NCBI GenBank assembly: GCA_050329935.1
Contig: JBHJOI010000080.1
Coordinates: 1 to 64,000 of the forward strand
From: CAYSFW01 sp050329935
GTDB taxonomy: Bacteria; Pseudomonadota; Gammaproteobacteria; UWMA-0217
Direction of reading: 5' to 3'
DNA length: 64,000 nt
Shown here: positions 11,207-20,107 of the stretch, in pieces
Layout of the letters: each line of letters starts with the position of its first letter
How positions within the stretch are numbered: position 1 is the stretch's first letter
Position numbers and translations under genes: made by a program
Notes under the pieces: model-generated
What the model was told of the DNA's origin: nothing
The model's input: only the letters and a program-made list of their open reading frames with translations
The model's database searches: none

Positions 11207-12100
11207 ATGGAAAGTCTCATCATCAAGCATCTCACCGGATCGCGCAGTCCGCGGCAGGAAAGTTTTCCGCTCGATCAACTGAGCGAGTTGACCCTGGGAC
11301 GGGATGCGGGCTGCGACCTCGTGTTCGACGACGAGGGCGTGCATGCCGCGCATGCCAAGATCGTTCGCGATATCGACAAGTCCGGCAAGTTCTGGCTGCA
11401 TGACCTAAGTGGGCACAAGGCCCTGCTGGTGAACGATGCCTTCGTCAGTGGCTATGTCAGTGTGCGCCCGGGTGATCGCGTCCGCCTGGGCCGCGATGGC
11501 CCGGTGTTGGAGGTTCAGATCGGCGAACCGATCGCACCGCCCGCGCAGAACGCGGATCACTTCAACGCGGGTTCGAACGACCGCAGGCGAGCCAGATCAG
11601 TGCTTTGGCTGCTGCCGTTGGTCGCACTCGCCGTGCTCGCGAGCGTGCTGCTGACCCGCGAGTCGAGTCTCGATACGGCTCAATCCCCAGGCGCCGAACC
11701 CGCTCCCGCGACGCCCATCGCCGACGCGGATTTCGGAGTTTTGCGCGCGGCAACCCCGGTCGAGGCGGCGCAATCGGTCGAACCGGTGGAAACCGCCACC
11801 GAAGCGGACGTACCCAACGACACCGTGACGCCGATCGCAGCCGGCGACGCCGCGTTTAACGCCGAGCCCGGTATCGCGGCCGAGTCCGCGCCCGAACCCG
11901 AGTTAGTTGCCGTACCGCTGGAGCCGGAGCTGGAGGTACTGCCAATCAAGGCCGACCGACGCAGAACCGTCGAACCGCCCGCGGAATCCTACGTCGGCAC
12001 GATTCAGATCGTGCCCAGCGAACCCGCACCGCCCACCCGCGCCGCCGTGCCGGTCGAGGAGCCGATCGCGGACGGCTGGAAAGTCATCAAGGATATGTGA
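11207..12100 (+). CDS. FHA-domain membrane protein
   Basis: Residues 1-105 form a forkhead-associated domain, a phosphothreonine reader: LTLGRDAGCDLVFDDEGVHAAHAKI contains the GR and the distal H of the FHA core. One transmembrane helix follows (SVLWLLPLVALAVLASVLL, about residues 129-147). The remaining 150 residues are low-complexity, rich in Glu, Ala and Pro, and end in GWKVIKDM. The domain is expected in the cytoplasm and the Pro/Glu-rich tail outside. I chose the ATG at 11207 because the preceding residues do not look protein-like, although the frame is open back to a GTG at 11129. It is followed after 18 bp by a lipoprotein gene. Confidence 0.8.
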   Translation: MESLIIKHLTGSRSPRQESFPLDQLSELTLGRDAGCDLVFDDEGVHAAHAKIVRDIDKSGKFWLHDLSGHKALLVNDAFVSGYVSVRPGDRVRLGRDGPVLEVQIGEPIAPPAQNADHFNAGSNDRRRARSVLWLLPLVALAVLASVLLTRESSLDTAQSPGAEPAPATPIADADFGVLRAATPVEAAQSVEPVETATEADVPNDTVTPIAAGDAAFNAEPGIAAESAPEPELVAVPLEPELEVLPIKADRRRTVEPPAESYVGTIQIVPSEPAPPTRAAVPVEEPIADGWKVIKDM

Positions 12101-12118
12101 GGACCTGCTCCGCAGCCG

Positions 12119-12688
12119 ATGCGCATGACTGACACCTTGAATTTCCTCGCTCGGGTCGCTCCCCGCGTGCTCGGAGCGGTGGCCTGCGTCATGGCCATCA
12201 ATGGATGTGCCATGTTCCAGACCGTCGAGTCTGGCATCGAGCAACTCGATCGCAAGGTCAGCACCGCCATGAAAAAGCGCGGCTTGCAACCCAAGGTTGA
12301 ACAGATCGCCACCATCGACGAAATCTGGGAATCGGCCGATTGCGCGAATCGCCGACTGCCTTACCTGAAACTCACCCGACACGACATGTTTCCCGCGGAG
12401 ATCGTCGCCGGCGCCACGGTGAATCACCGGTTCGAGTACACGCTGTGCCTGCGCGGCAACGATCGTCCCATCATTGGCGATCTTACCCGCCGCATCTACT
12501 TCGGCGGCAAGCCGGTCCTGACCGACACCTCATCGAATGTCGAGCTCAAGCCGGGACACTGGGTGGTCGACGCCTTCATTACCGTACCCGAGCAGGCCCC
12601 GCCCGGCAGCTACGAGATGGAGGTCAAGTTCGACAGCATTCGCGCCCCTTTCCGCGACCGCCCCCGCCTCGAAATCGCGAAGCCTTGA
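12119..12688 (+). CDS. Putative lipoprotein of unknown function
   Basis: The 189-residue product has a lipoprotein signal with a hydrophobic core and lipobox ending in AINGC (Cys about residue 30). The mature part has a helical start (VESGIEQLDRKVSTAMKK) and then a beta-rich domain with YLKLTRHDMFPAEIVAG and HRFEYTLC, ending in SYEMEVKFDS. I do not recognise a named family. It starts 18 bp after the FHA gene on the same strand, so the two are probably co-transcribed and may act together at the envelope. Confidence 0.7.
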   Translation: MRMTDTLNFLARVAPRVLGAVACVMAINGCAMFQTVESGIEQLDRKVSTAMKKRGLQPKVEQIATIDEIWESADCANRRLPYLKLTRHDMFPAEIVAGATVNHRFEYTLCLRGNDRPIIGDLTRRIYFGGKPVLTDTSSNVELKPGHWVVDAFITVPEQAPPGSYEMEVKFDSIRAPFRDRPRLEIAKP

Positions 12689-12733
12689 TACCGCCCAGGC
12701 TTACCGGGATGACTACCCATCCGCGATCGTGAA

Positions 12734-13462
12734 CTATCGCCGCGAGGTCTCTTGGCCCGGAACGACCACGATCGGCTTACTGAATCGCAAAAAATACTGC
12801 GTTCGCATGAAATCGACTTCCTCGACGAACACGAAACCCACCGAGGTGATTTCATCAACAAACGTTTCCTTGCCCGCCCGGACATGGCTCAGCACCCAAG
12901 GACTGGACCAGCCGGGAACGCGCTTGTAATCGACGACGATCAGATCGGCGCCTGGACGTAGCGCGCGGAACAGCGACGCCATCGTCGATAACGGAAACTC
13001 GAAATGGTGGTAGGTGTCGCTGATGAACGCCAGATCCACGCTCGCGTCCGGCAATTCAACGCTGCGTGCGGTATTGACAACGCCTGTGACGTGTTCCACG
13101 CCGGCCGAACGCGCACGATTTTCGATCGACGCGACAAAGCTCGGCGAGATGTCGACCGCGTATACCCTGCCCTTAGGGCCAACCGCCTCGGCGAACAACA
13201 TCGTGAACAACCCGGTCCCGGCGCCAATGTCCGCCACGCTCATCCCTTCTCGCAACTTGAGCTGGGCAAGAATATCGGCGCGGCGGTCATAAACCTCCCG
13301 CCCCTCGCGCTCGAACACCGATAGCCAATGTTCGACGTTGGGATTCTCGTACTGCTGATTGATCCCGGGGCTGATGCTGCGCTCCTCGAGCGCCACCGCG
13401 GCGGTACCAAGGCCACCCGCCAACACCCATACGCCCCACCACAAAATCGTCCGCAACCACAT
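12734..13462 (-). CDS. Exported or membrane-anchored SAM-dependent methyltransferase
   Basis: A class I methyltransferase fold is clear: motif I VADIGAGTGLFTML near residue 75, an acidic VYAVDIS at the end of strand 2, and SDTYHHFEFP in the motif IV region. Unusually, it begins with a signal-peptide-like segment (WLRTILWWGVWVLAGGLGTAAVA) followed by ALEERSISPGINQQYENP, so it may be periplasmic or anchored in the inner membrane. The ATG at 13462 is preferred to the TTG two codons upstream. The substrate is unknown. It converges on the lipoprotein gene. Confidence 0.78.
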   Translation of the reverse strand: MWLRTILWWGVWVLAGGLGTAAVALEERSISPGINQQYENPNVEHWLSVFEREGREVYDRRADILAQLKLREGMSVADIGAGTGLFTMLFAEAVGPKGRVYAVDISPSFVASIENRARSAGVEHVTGVVNTARSVELPDASVDLAFISDTYHHFEFPLSTMASLFRALRPGADLIVVDYKRVPGWSSPWVLSHVRAGKETFVDEITSVGFVFVEEVDFMRTQYFLRFSKPIVVVPGQETSRR

Positions 13463-13598
13463 CGCCAACCTCCTGAATCGTCTGAACGTCGGTACGCCGT
13501 GACGACGGCCATACCATTTTTCCCGCGAGCGGGCGTCCGCGCCCGGGGCTTCGAAGTCTATACTCGAGCTTCAGGATAACACTCGCCGGAGACCGTCC

Positions 13599-13985
13599 AT
13601 GCAACACCTCACGCCGCAACAGGCGTTCGACTATATCCAAACGCACCCGGAAGCGGTGCTGATCGATTGCCGCTCGGAGATGGAATACCTGTTCGTCGGC
13701 CACCCGAAAGACGCGATTCTGATCCCATGGCAGGATGGTCCCGATTTTGATATCAACCCGGATTTCCTCGGCCATGTGCGCAAGGCCGCCAGCATGAACC
13801 GTCCGATCGTGCTGATCTGCCGATCCGGCAACCGCTCCCGCGTGGCCGGGGCCTATCTGGAAAAATACGGCTTTCCCGAGGTGTACAATGTGCTGCACGG
13901 GTTCGAGGGCGATCTCGACGAACACCGCCATCGCGGCGGGCGTAATGGCTGGAAATTCGACCGCTTACCCTGGGAGCAGACCTGA
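13599..13985 (+). CDS. Rhodanese-like domain protein
   Basis: This single-domain rhodanese (128 residues) has the active-site loop LICRSGNRSRV with the persulfide cysteine near residue 75 and the CH2A-like segment VLIDCRSEMEYLFVGH near 22-37. Such proteins transfer sulfane sulfur or act as regulatory phosphatase-like folds. No signal peptide is visible, so it is cytoplasmic. It converges with the GGDEF/EAL gene at 14010 and has no partner on its own strand. Confidence 0.88.
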   Translation: MQHLTPQQAFDYIQTHPEAVLIDCRSEMEYLFVGHPKDAILIPWQDGPDFDINPDFLGHVRKAASMNRPIVLICRSGNRSRVAGAYLEKYGFPEVYNVLHGFEGDLDEHRHRGGRNGWKFDRLPWEQT

Positions 13986-14009
13986 GGTTATTGCTGTCAC
14001 ACCGTTGAT

Positions 14010-16208
14010 TCAGGCGTGCGCCGCGACACTCAGCCGCGGTTCGGGTTCGACGGTCACCAGTTCAGGGTGACCGATGAAGTGACCCTGCATGTAGTCGACG
14101 CCAATCTCGCGCAACCGCGCCGCGACCTCGGCCGATTCCACATATTCGGCGATGGTCTTGATCTTGAGCACGTGCGCTAGTTCCTGAATCGTGCGCAACA
14201 AACCGAAATCCACCGGATCGGTGTTGATGCCCATGACGAACATGCCGTCCAGCTTAAGAAAGTCGACCGGCAGACTCTTGAGGTAGGCCAGTGATGAAAA
14301 GCCCGTGCCAAAATCATCCAGCGCGAAGCGCACGCCGATGCGGCGCAGCGACTGAATGAACTCGATCGCGTTGCCGATATTCTCGATCGCGGTCGACTCC
14401 GTCACTTCAAAACACAGACGTGCCGCGACTTCGGTGTTTTGTTCGAGGCGATGACTGACGTATCGCCGAAAATCCGCATCCCCCAGCGAATGACTGGTGA
14501 GATTGATCGAGTAAAACTCCTCGGTCCAGCCACCGAGACGCGCGCGATTCGCGAGCCAGTCGACCACCTTGTCGAGCACCCAACGGTCCAGCACCTGCGC
14601 CAACCGATAACGCTCGAGCACCGGCAGGAATTCCTTGGGTGAAATCAGCCGCTCACCGTCGTCCAGGCGCACCAACACCTCATAGGCACAGGCGCTCGAG
14701 GCCGTGCCACGGCTACGTTTGATCGGTTGTCGAAACAGTTGCAGCTTATCGTTCTGCACCGCGTGGTGAAATCGCTCCAGCCAGTAGGCGTCGCCGCTGA
14801 GTTCGCCATCTCCGCCGTTGCCGCCGCCATAGATCTGGATCTGGTTCTTGCCCGCTCGTTTGGCCGCATAACAGGCCTGATCGGCAAAGTCCATCAACTC
14901 GCGGCCGGTCAGGGCGGACTGAGAAACCTCCACCAGGCCGAAGCTGACACCTATCTCGAAGGTTCTACCCTCCCAAATGAACTGGAACGTCTTGACCGAG
15001 TGATGCAGGTCCTGAATCAGACGACGTGCCTGATCGATGCTGCAATGCTTCAGCAACGCCGCGAATTCGTCGCCGCCGACCCGCGCCAGCATGTCGTTGG
15101 CCCGCACCTTGCGCCGAAACAACTGCGCCAATTGAATCAACAGCTCGTCGCCAGCCCGGTGCCCGAAGGTGTCGTTGACCACCTTGAAGTAATCGAGGTC
15201 CATCATGCATAGCACGTGGTACTCGGCATCGCGCAAGTCCTTGATCGAGGCCTCGAGCAGACCTTCAAAGGCGCGCCGATTGAACAGCCCGGTCAGGACG
15301 TCGTGGTGCGCCTCGTACTGAAGCTGTTCCGAGCGCAATTGAATCTCGGTGATATCGGCCAGACTGCCGCGATGACCAAGCAGTCGACCCTCCATCGAGT
15401 AAAACGGCTGCGCGACCAGACGCACGATCCGTTCCTCGCCGACGTTGAGACGCAACGTCAATTCCAGCGGATCATCCGTCTCCAGCGCCCGGATCAATAC
15501 CTGCAATTCCTCCGCCGCCACCTGAGCTTCTAGAAATTGCGGCAGGGTTTGTACCGCGTTGAGTTCGCGCGGCAGACGCAGGGGATTGTTCGGTGCCGCG
15601 GCGACGAACCGCAAGCGCTGCTTGGCATCGGTTTCCCAAAAGAAATCCGCCGCCCCCTGCGCGAAATCGCGGTACCGACTCAAGGCGCGGCGAAACGTGT
15701 CGCGCTCCTTGTGCAACTGGCGCACCTGCTCCAGTAGCTTGCGCCGAATCAGCTCCTCCTGGGTGTCGTCACCGAGTTCCTCGAGCAGGGTATAGCCCTC
15801 GGCCTCGATCAGGTGTTGCGCGCATTTCTCTGCGTGCACTTCCTTGATGGCGGCGATGATCTCGTTGAACGGGCTATTGCGCGGCAACAACAGATCCGCC
15901 GCGACTTGCTCGGAGCGCTGCCGGTCTACGCTGGCGATGTAGCCGGCCTTGTACAGGATGATCGAGGTCGCGCTCAGCCCCGCATGTGCACGCAACTCGG
16001 CACACAGCGCAAAACCATCGCTATCGCGCAACTGCAGGTTGGCGAGCACGATGTCGGGGGTTTCGCGGTGAACGAATTCCAAGGCCTCGCGCGCGGTCGC
16101 GCGGGCCTGGACGCGGGCGAACTCGCGCTCGAACTGGGCGGTCCAGTACTGGCGCAAATCGGCGTCGTCGTCAACCAGGAGAATCGAGAGTTCGTCACCG
16201 CGCTGCAT
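14010..16208 (-). CDS. Degenerate receiver-PAS-GGDEF-EAL cyclic-di-GMP protein
   Basis: The 732-residue protein has four parts: a receiver-like domain (1-120), a linker and PAS-like sensor (about 165-300), GGDEF (about 305-465) and EAL (about 475-720). GGDEF is intact (ARVGGDEFAAL) with an RxxD inhibitory site just upstream (RAND). The EAL domain has YEVLVRL in place of EAL but keeps DDFGTG, the LKLDG lysine and YMQGH, so phosphodiesterase activity is possible. In the receiver the phospho-acceptor Asp is replaced by Asn (VLANLQLRDSDG), and the conserved Thr and Lys are also not seen. The start is the ATG at 16208; upstream codons look spurious. Confidence 0.9.
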   Translation of the reverse strand: MQRGDELSILLVDDDADLRQYWTAQFEREFARVQARATAREALEFVHRETPDIVLANLQLRDSDGFALCAELRAHAGLSATSIILYKAGYIASVDRQRSEQVAADLLLPRNSPFNEIIAAIKEVHAEKCAQHLIEAEGYTLLEELGDDTQEELIRRKLLEQVRQLHKERDTFRRALSRYRDFAQGAADFFWETDAKQRLRFVAAAPNNPLRLPRELNAVQTLPQFLEAQVAAEELQVLIRALETDDPLELTLRLNVGEERIVRLVAQPFYSMEGRLLGHRGSLADITEIQLRSEQLQYEAHHDVLTGLFNRRAFEGLLEASIKDLRDAEYHVLCMMDLDYFKVVNDTFGHRAGDELLIQLAQLFRRKVRANDMLARVGGDEFAALLKHCSIDQARRLIQDLHHSVKTFQFIWEGRTFEIGVSFGLVEVSQSALTGRELMDFADQACYAAKRAGKNQIQIYGGGNGGDGELSGDAYWLERFHHAVQNDKLQLFRQPIKRSRGTASSACAYEVLVRLDDGERLISPKEFLPVLERYRLAQVLDRWVLDKVVDWLANRARLGGWTEEFYSINLTSHSLGDADFRRYVSHRLEQNTEVAARLCFEVTESTAIENIGNAIEFIQSLRRIGVRFALDDFGTGFSSLAYLKSLPVDFLKLDGMFVMGINTDPVDFGLLRTIQELAHVLKIKTIAEYVESAEVAARLREIGVDYMQGHFIGHPELVTVEPEPRLSVAAHA

Positions 16209-16358
16209 GTTACTCGTCCCACAACATTTGGACGCTATTAGCGCCGGCATCCCTGTTGCCCACCGCTAGCGTCTCTAGCCGGTCACCGACGCGTCCCTCG
16301 CATTGCCGGATTGAATCAAAAGCATGGGCCATAGCGATCGCCCCGGGCGTGAACCTGC

Positions 16359-17546
16359 TCACGTTTCGAGCCATCGGCGTATTCTGGAAACGCCCTGCTC
16401 GAGGCGATCGAAATCCGTGGTGTAGGCCAATCGCAGATAGCGCTCGGATTCGTGAGTGCCAAAGTCGCGACCGGGGGTCGAGGCGACTCCGACCTCGTGC
16501 AGCAGGCGTGCGCCAAGGGTATCGCTGTCGAGGCCCGTCGAGGATACATCCGCATAGAGATAAAACGCGCCTTCAGGCCAGTACGGCAAGCCGAAGCCAA
16601 GCTCGCGCAACGCGGCGCCAAGAAAATCGCGGCGCGCTTCGAAAAGCGCGCGGCGCTGCTCCAGAATCGCGCGCGTGCCGGGGGCGAATGCCGCCAACGC
16701 CGCGTGCTGCGCCGGCGTCGATGCGGCGAGAAACAGGTTTTGCGCCAACTTGTCGAGATCTGGTATCGCTGCCTCGGGCGCCACCAGCCAACCGAGCCGC
16801 CAGCCGGTCATGCCAAAGTACTTCGAGAAGCTATTGACGACGAAAACGTCCTCGCCCAGCGCCAGCGCGGTGTGATCGACGGCTTGATAGGTCAGCCCCT
16901 GATAAATTTCATCGACCACCAGATGACCGCCGCGCGATCGGACCACCGCGTGTAGCGCGGTCAGATCGCTGCGGGTCAACACACCGCCGGTAGGGTTCGC
17001 CGGCGTCGTGACCAAGACCGCGCGGGTTTGCCCCGATTTCCAGTTCGCGTCGACTTGCGCCGCCGAGAGCTGAAAGCCGGATTCCGGTCCGACCGCGAGC
17101 CCCGTTGGCCTGCCGTTCTGCAGCGCGATGAGATTGCGATTGCAGGGATATCCCGGATCCGCCAACAACCACTCGTCCCCGGGATCAGTCAGTAACGCGC
17201 TCAGAAGCTGCAGGGCACCGGACGCGCCCGGCGTGACCAGGATGCGTCGCGGCGAAATCGTGAGGCCATAGCGTTCTTGATAGTAGGCAGCGATCGCCTC
17301 CCGTAGCGCCGGCAGACCCAGCGCCGGCGTGTAATGCGTCAAACCCGCCTGCAAGGCGCGTATGCCGGCATCCAGTATCGGTTGCGGACACGGGAAGTCG
17401 GGCTCGCCCACCTCCATGTGCACGATATCGCGTCCCGCCGCCTCCAGAGCGCGCGCCTCGGCCAGCAATCGCATGACGTGAAACGGCTGAATCCGATCGA
17501 GCTTGGTCGCGTAAGTTGGTGACTCGGTCGAATCGCACACGGCCAT
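16359..17546 (-). CDS. PLP-dependent class I/II aminotransferase
   Basis: The 395-residue protein is a fold-type I aminotransferase of the aspartate-aminotransferase-like group. NSFSKYFGMTGWRLGW around residue 240 contains the PLP lysine; TTPANPTGG near 175 and VDEIYQGLTY near 208 contain the cofactor-binding Asn, Asp and Tyr. HMEVGEPDFPCP near the N-terminus matches the family. The exact amino donor cannot be told. Its ATG overlaps the der stop by one base (TGATG), which favours this start over the TTG one codon upstream and suggests coupling. Confidence 0.92.
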   Translation of the reverse strand: MAVCDSTESPTYATKLDRIQPFHVMRLLAEARALEAAGRDIVHMEVGEPDFPCPQPILDAGIRALQAGLTHYTPALGLPALREAIAAYYQERYGLTISPRRILVTPGASGALQLLSALLTDPGDEWLLADPGYPCNRNLIALQNGRPTGLAVGPESGFQLSAAQVDANWKSGQTRAVLVTTPANPTGGVLTRSDLTALHAVVRSRGGHLVVDEIYQGLTYQAVDHTALALGEDVFVVNSFSKYFGMTGWRLGWLVAPEAAIPDLDKLAQNLFLAASTPAQHAALAAFAPGTRAILEQRRALFEARRDFLGAALRELGFGLPYWPEGAFYLYADVSSTGLDSDTLGARLLHEVGVASTPGRDFGTHESERYLRLAYTTDFDRLEQGVSRIRRWLET

Positions 17547-18940
17547 CAACGCTGCCGCACGTGATTGCGCAGGCGCGCGCGTTTCCGCTGCTGGGTGGGG
17601 GTCAAGGTATTGCGTCGCCCAGCGAACGGGTTCTCGCCCGTCTTGAACTCCAGCCGCAGTGGCGTGCCGACTAACTTCAGCGCTGCACGAAAGCTGTTGC
17701 CGAGGTAGCGCTTGTAGGCATCCGGGAGCCGCTCGGTTTGATTGCCGTGAATGACGATCAGCGGTGGCAATCGTCCGCCCTGGTGCGCATAGCGTAGTTT
17801 GATGCGGCGTCCGCCGACGAGTGGCGGTTGATGCGTGCCGACCGCGCGCTCAAGCAGCTGGGTCGCGAAGGTCGTCGAAATCTTGAGCGTCGCGGATTGA
17901 TGAGCGCACCGCACCGCGCCAAACAGCAAACCAACACCCGAGCCGTGAAGCGCGGAGATCAGAAACCGCTCGGCAAAATCGATGAACGGAAGCTTCAGGT
18001 CGTATTCGCGCAGCGCCCGTTCGCGGTCTTCGGGTTGCATGCCGTCCCATTTGTTCAGCGCCACCACGATGGCGCGACCGGTTTCGAGCGTCAAGCCGAT
18101 CAGATGCGCGTCCTGATCGGTCACGCCCTCGCGCGCATCGAGCACGTGCACCACGACGTGCGCCTGTTCGATCGCCGCGAGTGTCTTGACCACGCTGAAT
18201 TTTTCCACCACCTCGTCGACGCGCGAGCGGCGTCTCACGCCTGCGGTGTCGACCAGTACGTAGTGTTGTTCATCGCGTTCGAACGGCACGGCGATGCTAT
18301 CGCGCGTGGTCCCGGGGAGATCGCTCACGACCACGCGCTCCTCACCGAGCAGACGATTGACCAAGGTCGATTTACCAACATTGGGCCGCCCCACGAACGC
18401 AATCCGGATCGCGCCGTCGGGATTGTCGCTGTCGTCGAGGCGATCCAGGTCAGTCTCGACGCCCTCCAGCACGCGTGCCATCAGCGCGACGAGTCCTCGC
18501 CCATGCGAGGCGGCGATCGGTATCGGGTCGGCGAACCCGAGCGCATAGAATTCAGTCAGCGCCTGGTTGGGGTCAATGCCATCGGTCTTGTTGATCGCGA
18601 GAAACACCGGTTTGCCGGCCTCGCGCAGGGTTTGCGCGATCGCGTGATCGCCGGGTGCCAGGCCATCGCGCCCGTCGAGCAACCAGATGATGCGATCGGC
18701 TTCGGCGATCCCCTGCTCAGTTTGCCGCACGATCTGGCGATCGAGACCCTGCGCCGACTCGATCAATCCGCCGGTATCGATCAGCAGATAATCGCCACCG
18801 AGACGACCAATACCGTACTGGCGATCCCGCGTCAGCCCAGAAAAATCGGCAACCAGTGCGTCACGGGTCCGTGTGAGCTGGTTGAATAGCGTTGACTTGC
18901 CAACGTTCGGACGCCCGACAAGGGCGACTACCGTGCGCAT
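17546..18940 (-). CDS. der: Ribosome-assembly GTPase Der (EngA)
   Basis: Der has two tandem GTPase domains and acts in 50S subunit maturation. Both P-loops read GRPNVGKST (near residues 8 and 184), each followed by a switch region (SGLTRDRQYG and PGTTRDSI). NKTDG and NKWDG are the base-specificity motifs. The C-terminal KH-like domain ends in a basic tail (TPTQQRKRARLRNHVRQR). The length of 464 is typical. It lies 21 bp downstream of bamB, the usual order in Gammaproteobacteria. Confidence 0.98.
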   Translation of the reverse strand: MRTVVALVGRPNVGKSTLFNQLTRTRDALVADFSGLTRDRQYGIGRLGGDYLLIDTGGLIESAQGLDRQIVRQTEQGIAEADRIIWLLDGRDGLAPGDHAIAQTLREAGKPVFLAINKTDGIDPNQALTEFYALGFADPIPIAASHGRGLVALMARVLEGVETDLDRLDDSDNPDGAIRIAFVGRPNVGKSTLVNRLLGEERVVVSDLPGTTRDSIAVPFERDEQHYVLVDTAGVRRRSRVDEVVEKFSVVKTLAAIEQAHVVVHVLDAREGVTDQDAHLIGLTLETGRAIVVALNKWDGMQPEDRERALREYDLKLPFIDFAERFLISALHGSGVGLLFGAVRCAHQSATLKISTTFATQLLERAVGTHQPPLVGGRRIKLRYAHQGGRLPPLIVIHGNQTERLPDAYKRYLGNSFRAALKLVGTPLRLEFKTGENPFAGRRNTLTPTQQRKRARLRNHVRQR

Positions 18941-18961
18941 CGCACCACTACGCTTGCCATA

Positions 18962-20107
18962 TCAGCGGGTAACGCCTGTTTGCCACAACGACAGTTCCCC
19001 ACTGCGACCCAGTACCATCAGCCGTCCATCAACCTGCACGGGATCAGCCAGTACGCCATCCTTGTCGGCACGCACCCGCGCCGTAATACGGCCACTGTTA
19101 CGGTCCAGCCAATGGAGATAGCCTTCATAATCGGCGACCACGACCGCGTCGCCTAACACCGCCGGCACGGTCGCACGCCGAAACTTGAGTGCGTCCTGCT
19201 TCCACAGCGACGCGCCATTGCGGCGATCAAGCGCCCAGACGACACTGTTCGCATCGGTGTAGTAGACGCGCTCGCGATCGACCGCAAGCCCGTAAACACT
19301 TGAGGCATCCTGCGCCCAGGCGAGCTGCCCACTGACCGCGTTCACGGCGGCGATCCGTCCCTGGTAGGTCACCGCATAGACTGTTTCACCATCGAGCACG
19401 ATGCGGCCATCGATATCGACCATCCGCTCTAGTTCACTGCGGCCTTGGGCGACGGCAACACTGCGATCCCACACCATCGATCCATCCGCGAGGGAGACCA
19501 TCGCCAACCGGCCGTCGTCGAGCCCCACGAACACCACGCCACGGTCCACCACCGGCACGCTTTGCGTGTGGAGACTCAAGGCCGGCACCTGTCGATTGAA
19601 TTTCCAGTTGATCTCGCCGTTGCGTGCGTTGAGCGCCGTGACATAGCCATCGCCGCTGCGCACGACCAGCACACCGTCAACCGCGGGCGCGATCGCCGTG
19701 ATCATGCCGGATAGCGCTCGCCGCCACAGCGGGCTGCCGTCGTTCGCCGCGAGCGCAATGACCTCGCCCTCGCTGGTGCCGAAAGCCACCATCCCGGGTC
19801 CGCCAGATACGCCCGCTGAGATCGTCTGTTTCGTATCGATACGCCATGACGGCGCGCCGTTCGCGAGCTGATAGCCGCCGATGGCCCCGTCATGGCCGGC
19901 CACGAATACCTTCTGATCGAACACGAACGGCTGGAGCCTGAAATAGGCCTTGCCGGTGCCCGCGCCGGTGTCGCGCGACCAGACCGAACCAACGCCGAGC
20001 GTCGTCTCGATGTCACCCAGCGGCGTGGGTGGATCGGCGTTGTCGGTGCCCCCGGCGCAGGCGGACAACACCCCCGCCAACGCGATTGTGATCAGGAATG
20101 CCTTCAC
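18962..20107 (-). CDS. bamB: Outer-membrane assembly lipoprotein BamB
   Basis: BamB is the beta-propeller lipoprotein of the BAM complex. From the GTG at 20107 the product has 381 residues, a signal sequence and lipobox (ALAGVLSAC, Cys near 16), then repeated WD/PQQ-like blades, for example GAPSWRIDT, GSPLWRRAL, GEINWKFNR, GSMVWDRSV, GQLAWAQD and GASLWKQDA. The open frame continues about 98 codons further upstream but that part overlaps yfgM and is not protein-like. The start overlaps the yfgM stop (GTGA), as expected for this operon. Confidence 0.95.
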   Translation of the reverse strand: MKAFLITIALAGVLSACAGGTDNADPPTPLGDIETTLGVGSVWSRDTGAGTGKAYFRLQPFVFDQKVFVAGHDGAIGGYQLANGAPSWRIDTKQTISAGVSGGPGMVAFGTSEGEVIALAANDGSPLWRRALSGMITAIAPAVDGVLVVRSGDGYVTALNARNGEINWKFNRQVPALSLHTQSVPVVDRGVVFVGLDDGRLAMVSLADGSMVWDRSVAVAQGRSELERMVDIDGRIVLDGETVYAVTYQGRIAAVNAVSGQLAWAQDASSVYGLAVDRERVYYTDANSVVWALDRRNGASLWKQDALKFRRATVPAVLGDAVVVADYEGYLHWLDRNSGRITARVRADKDGVLADPVQVDGRLMVLGRSGELSLWQTGVTR

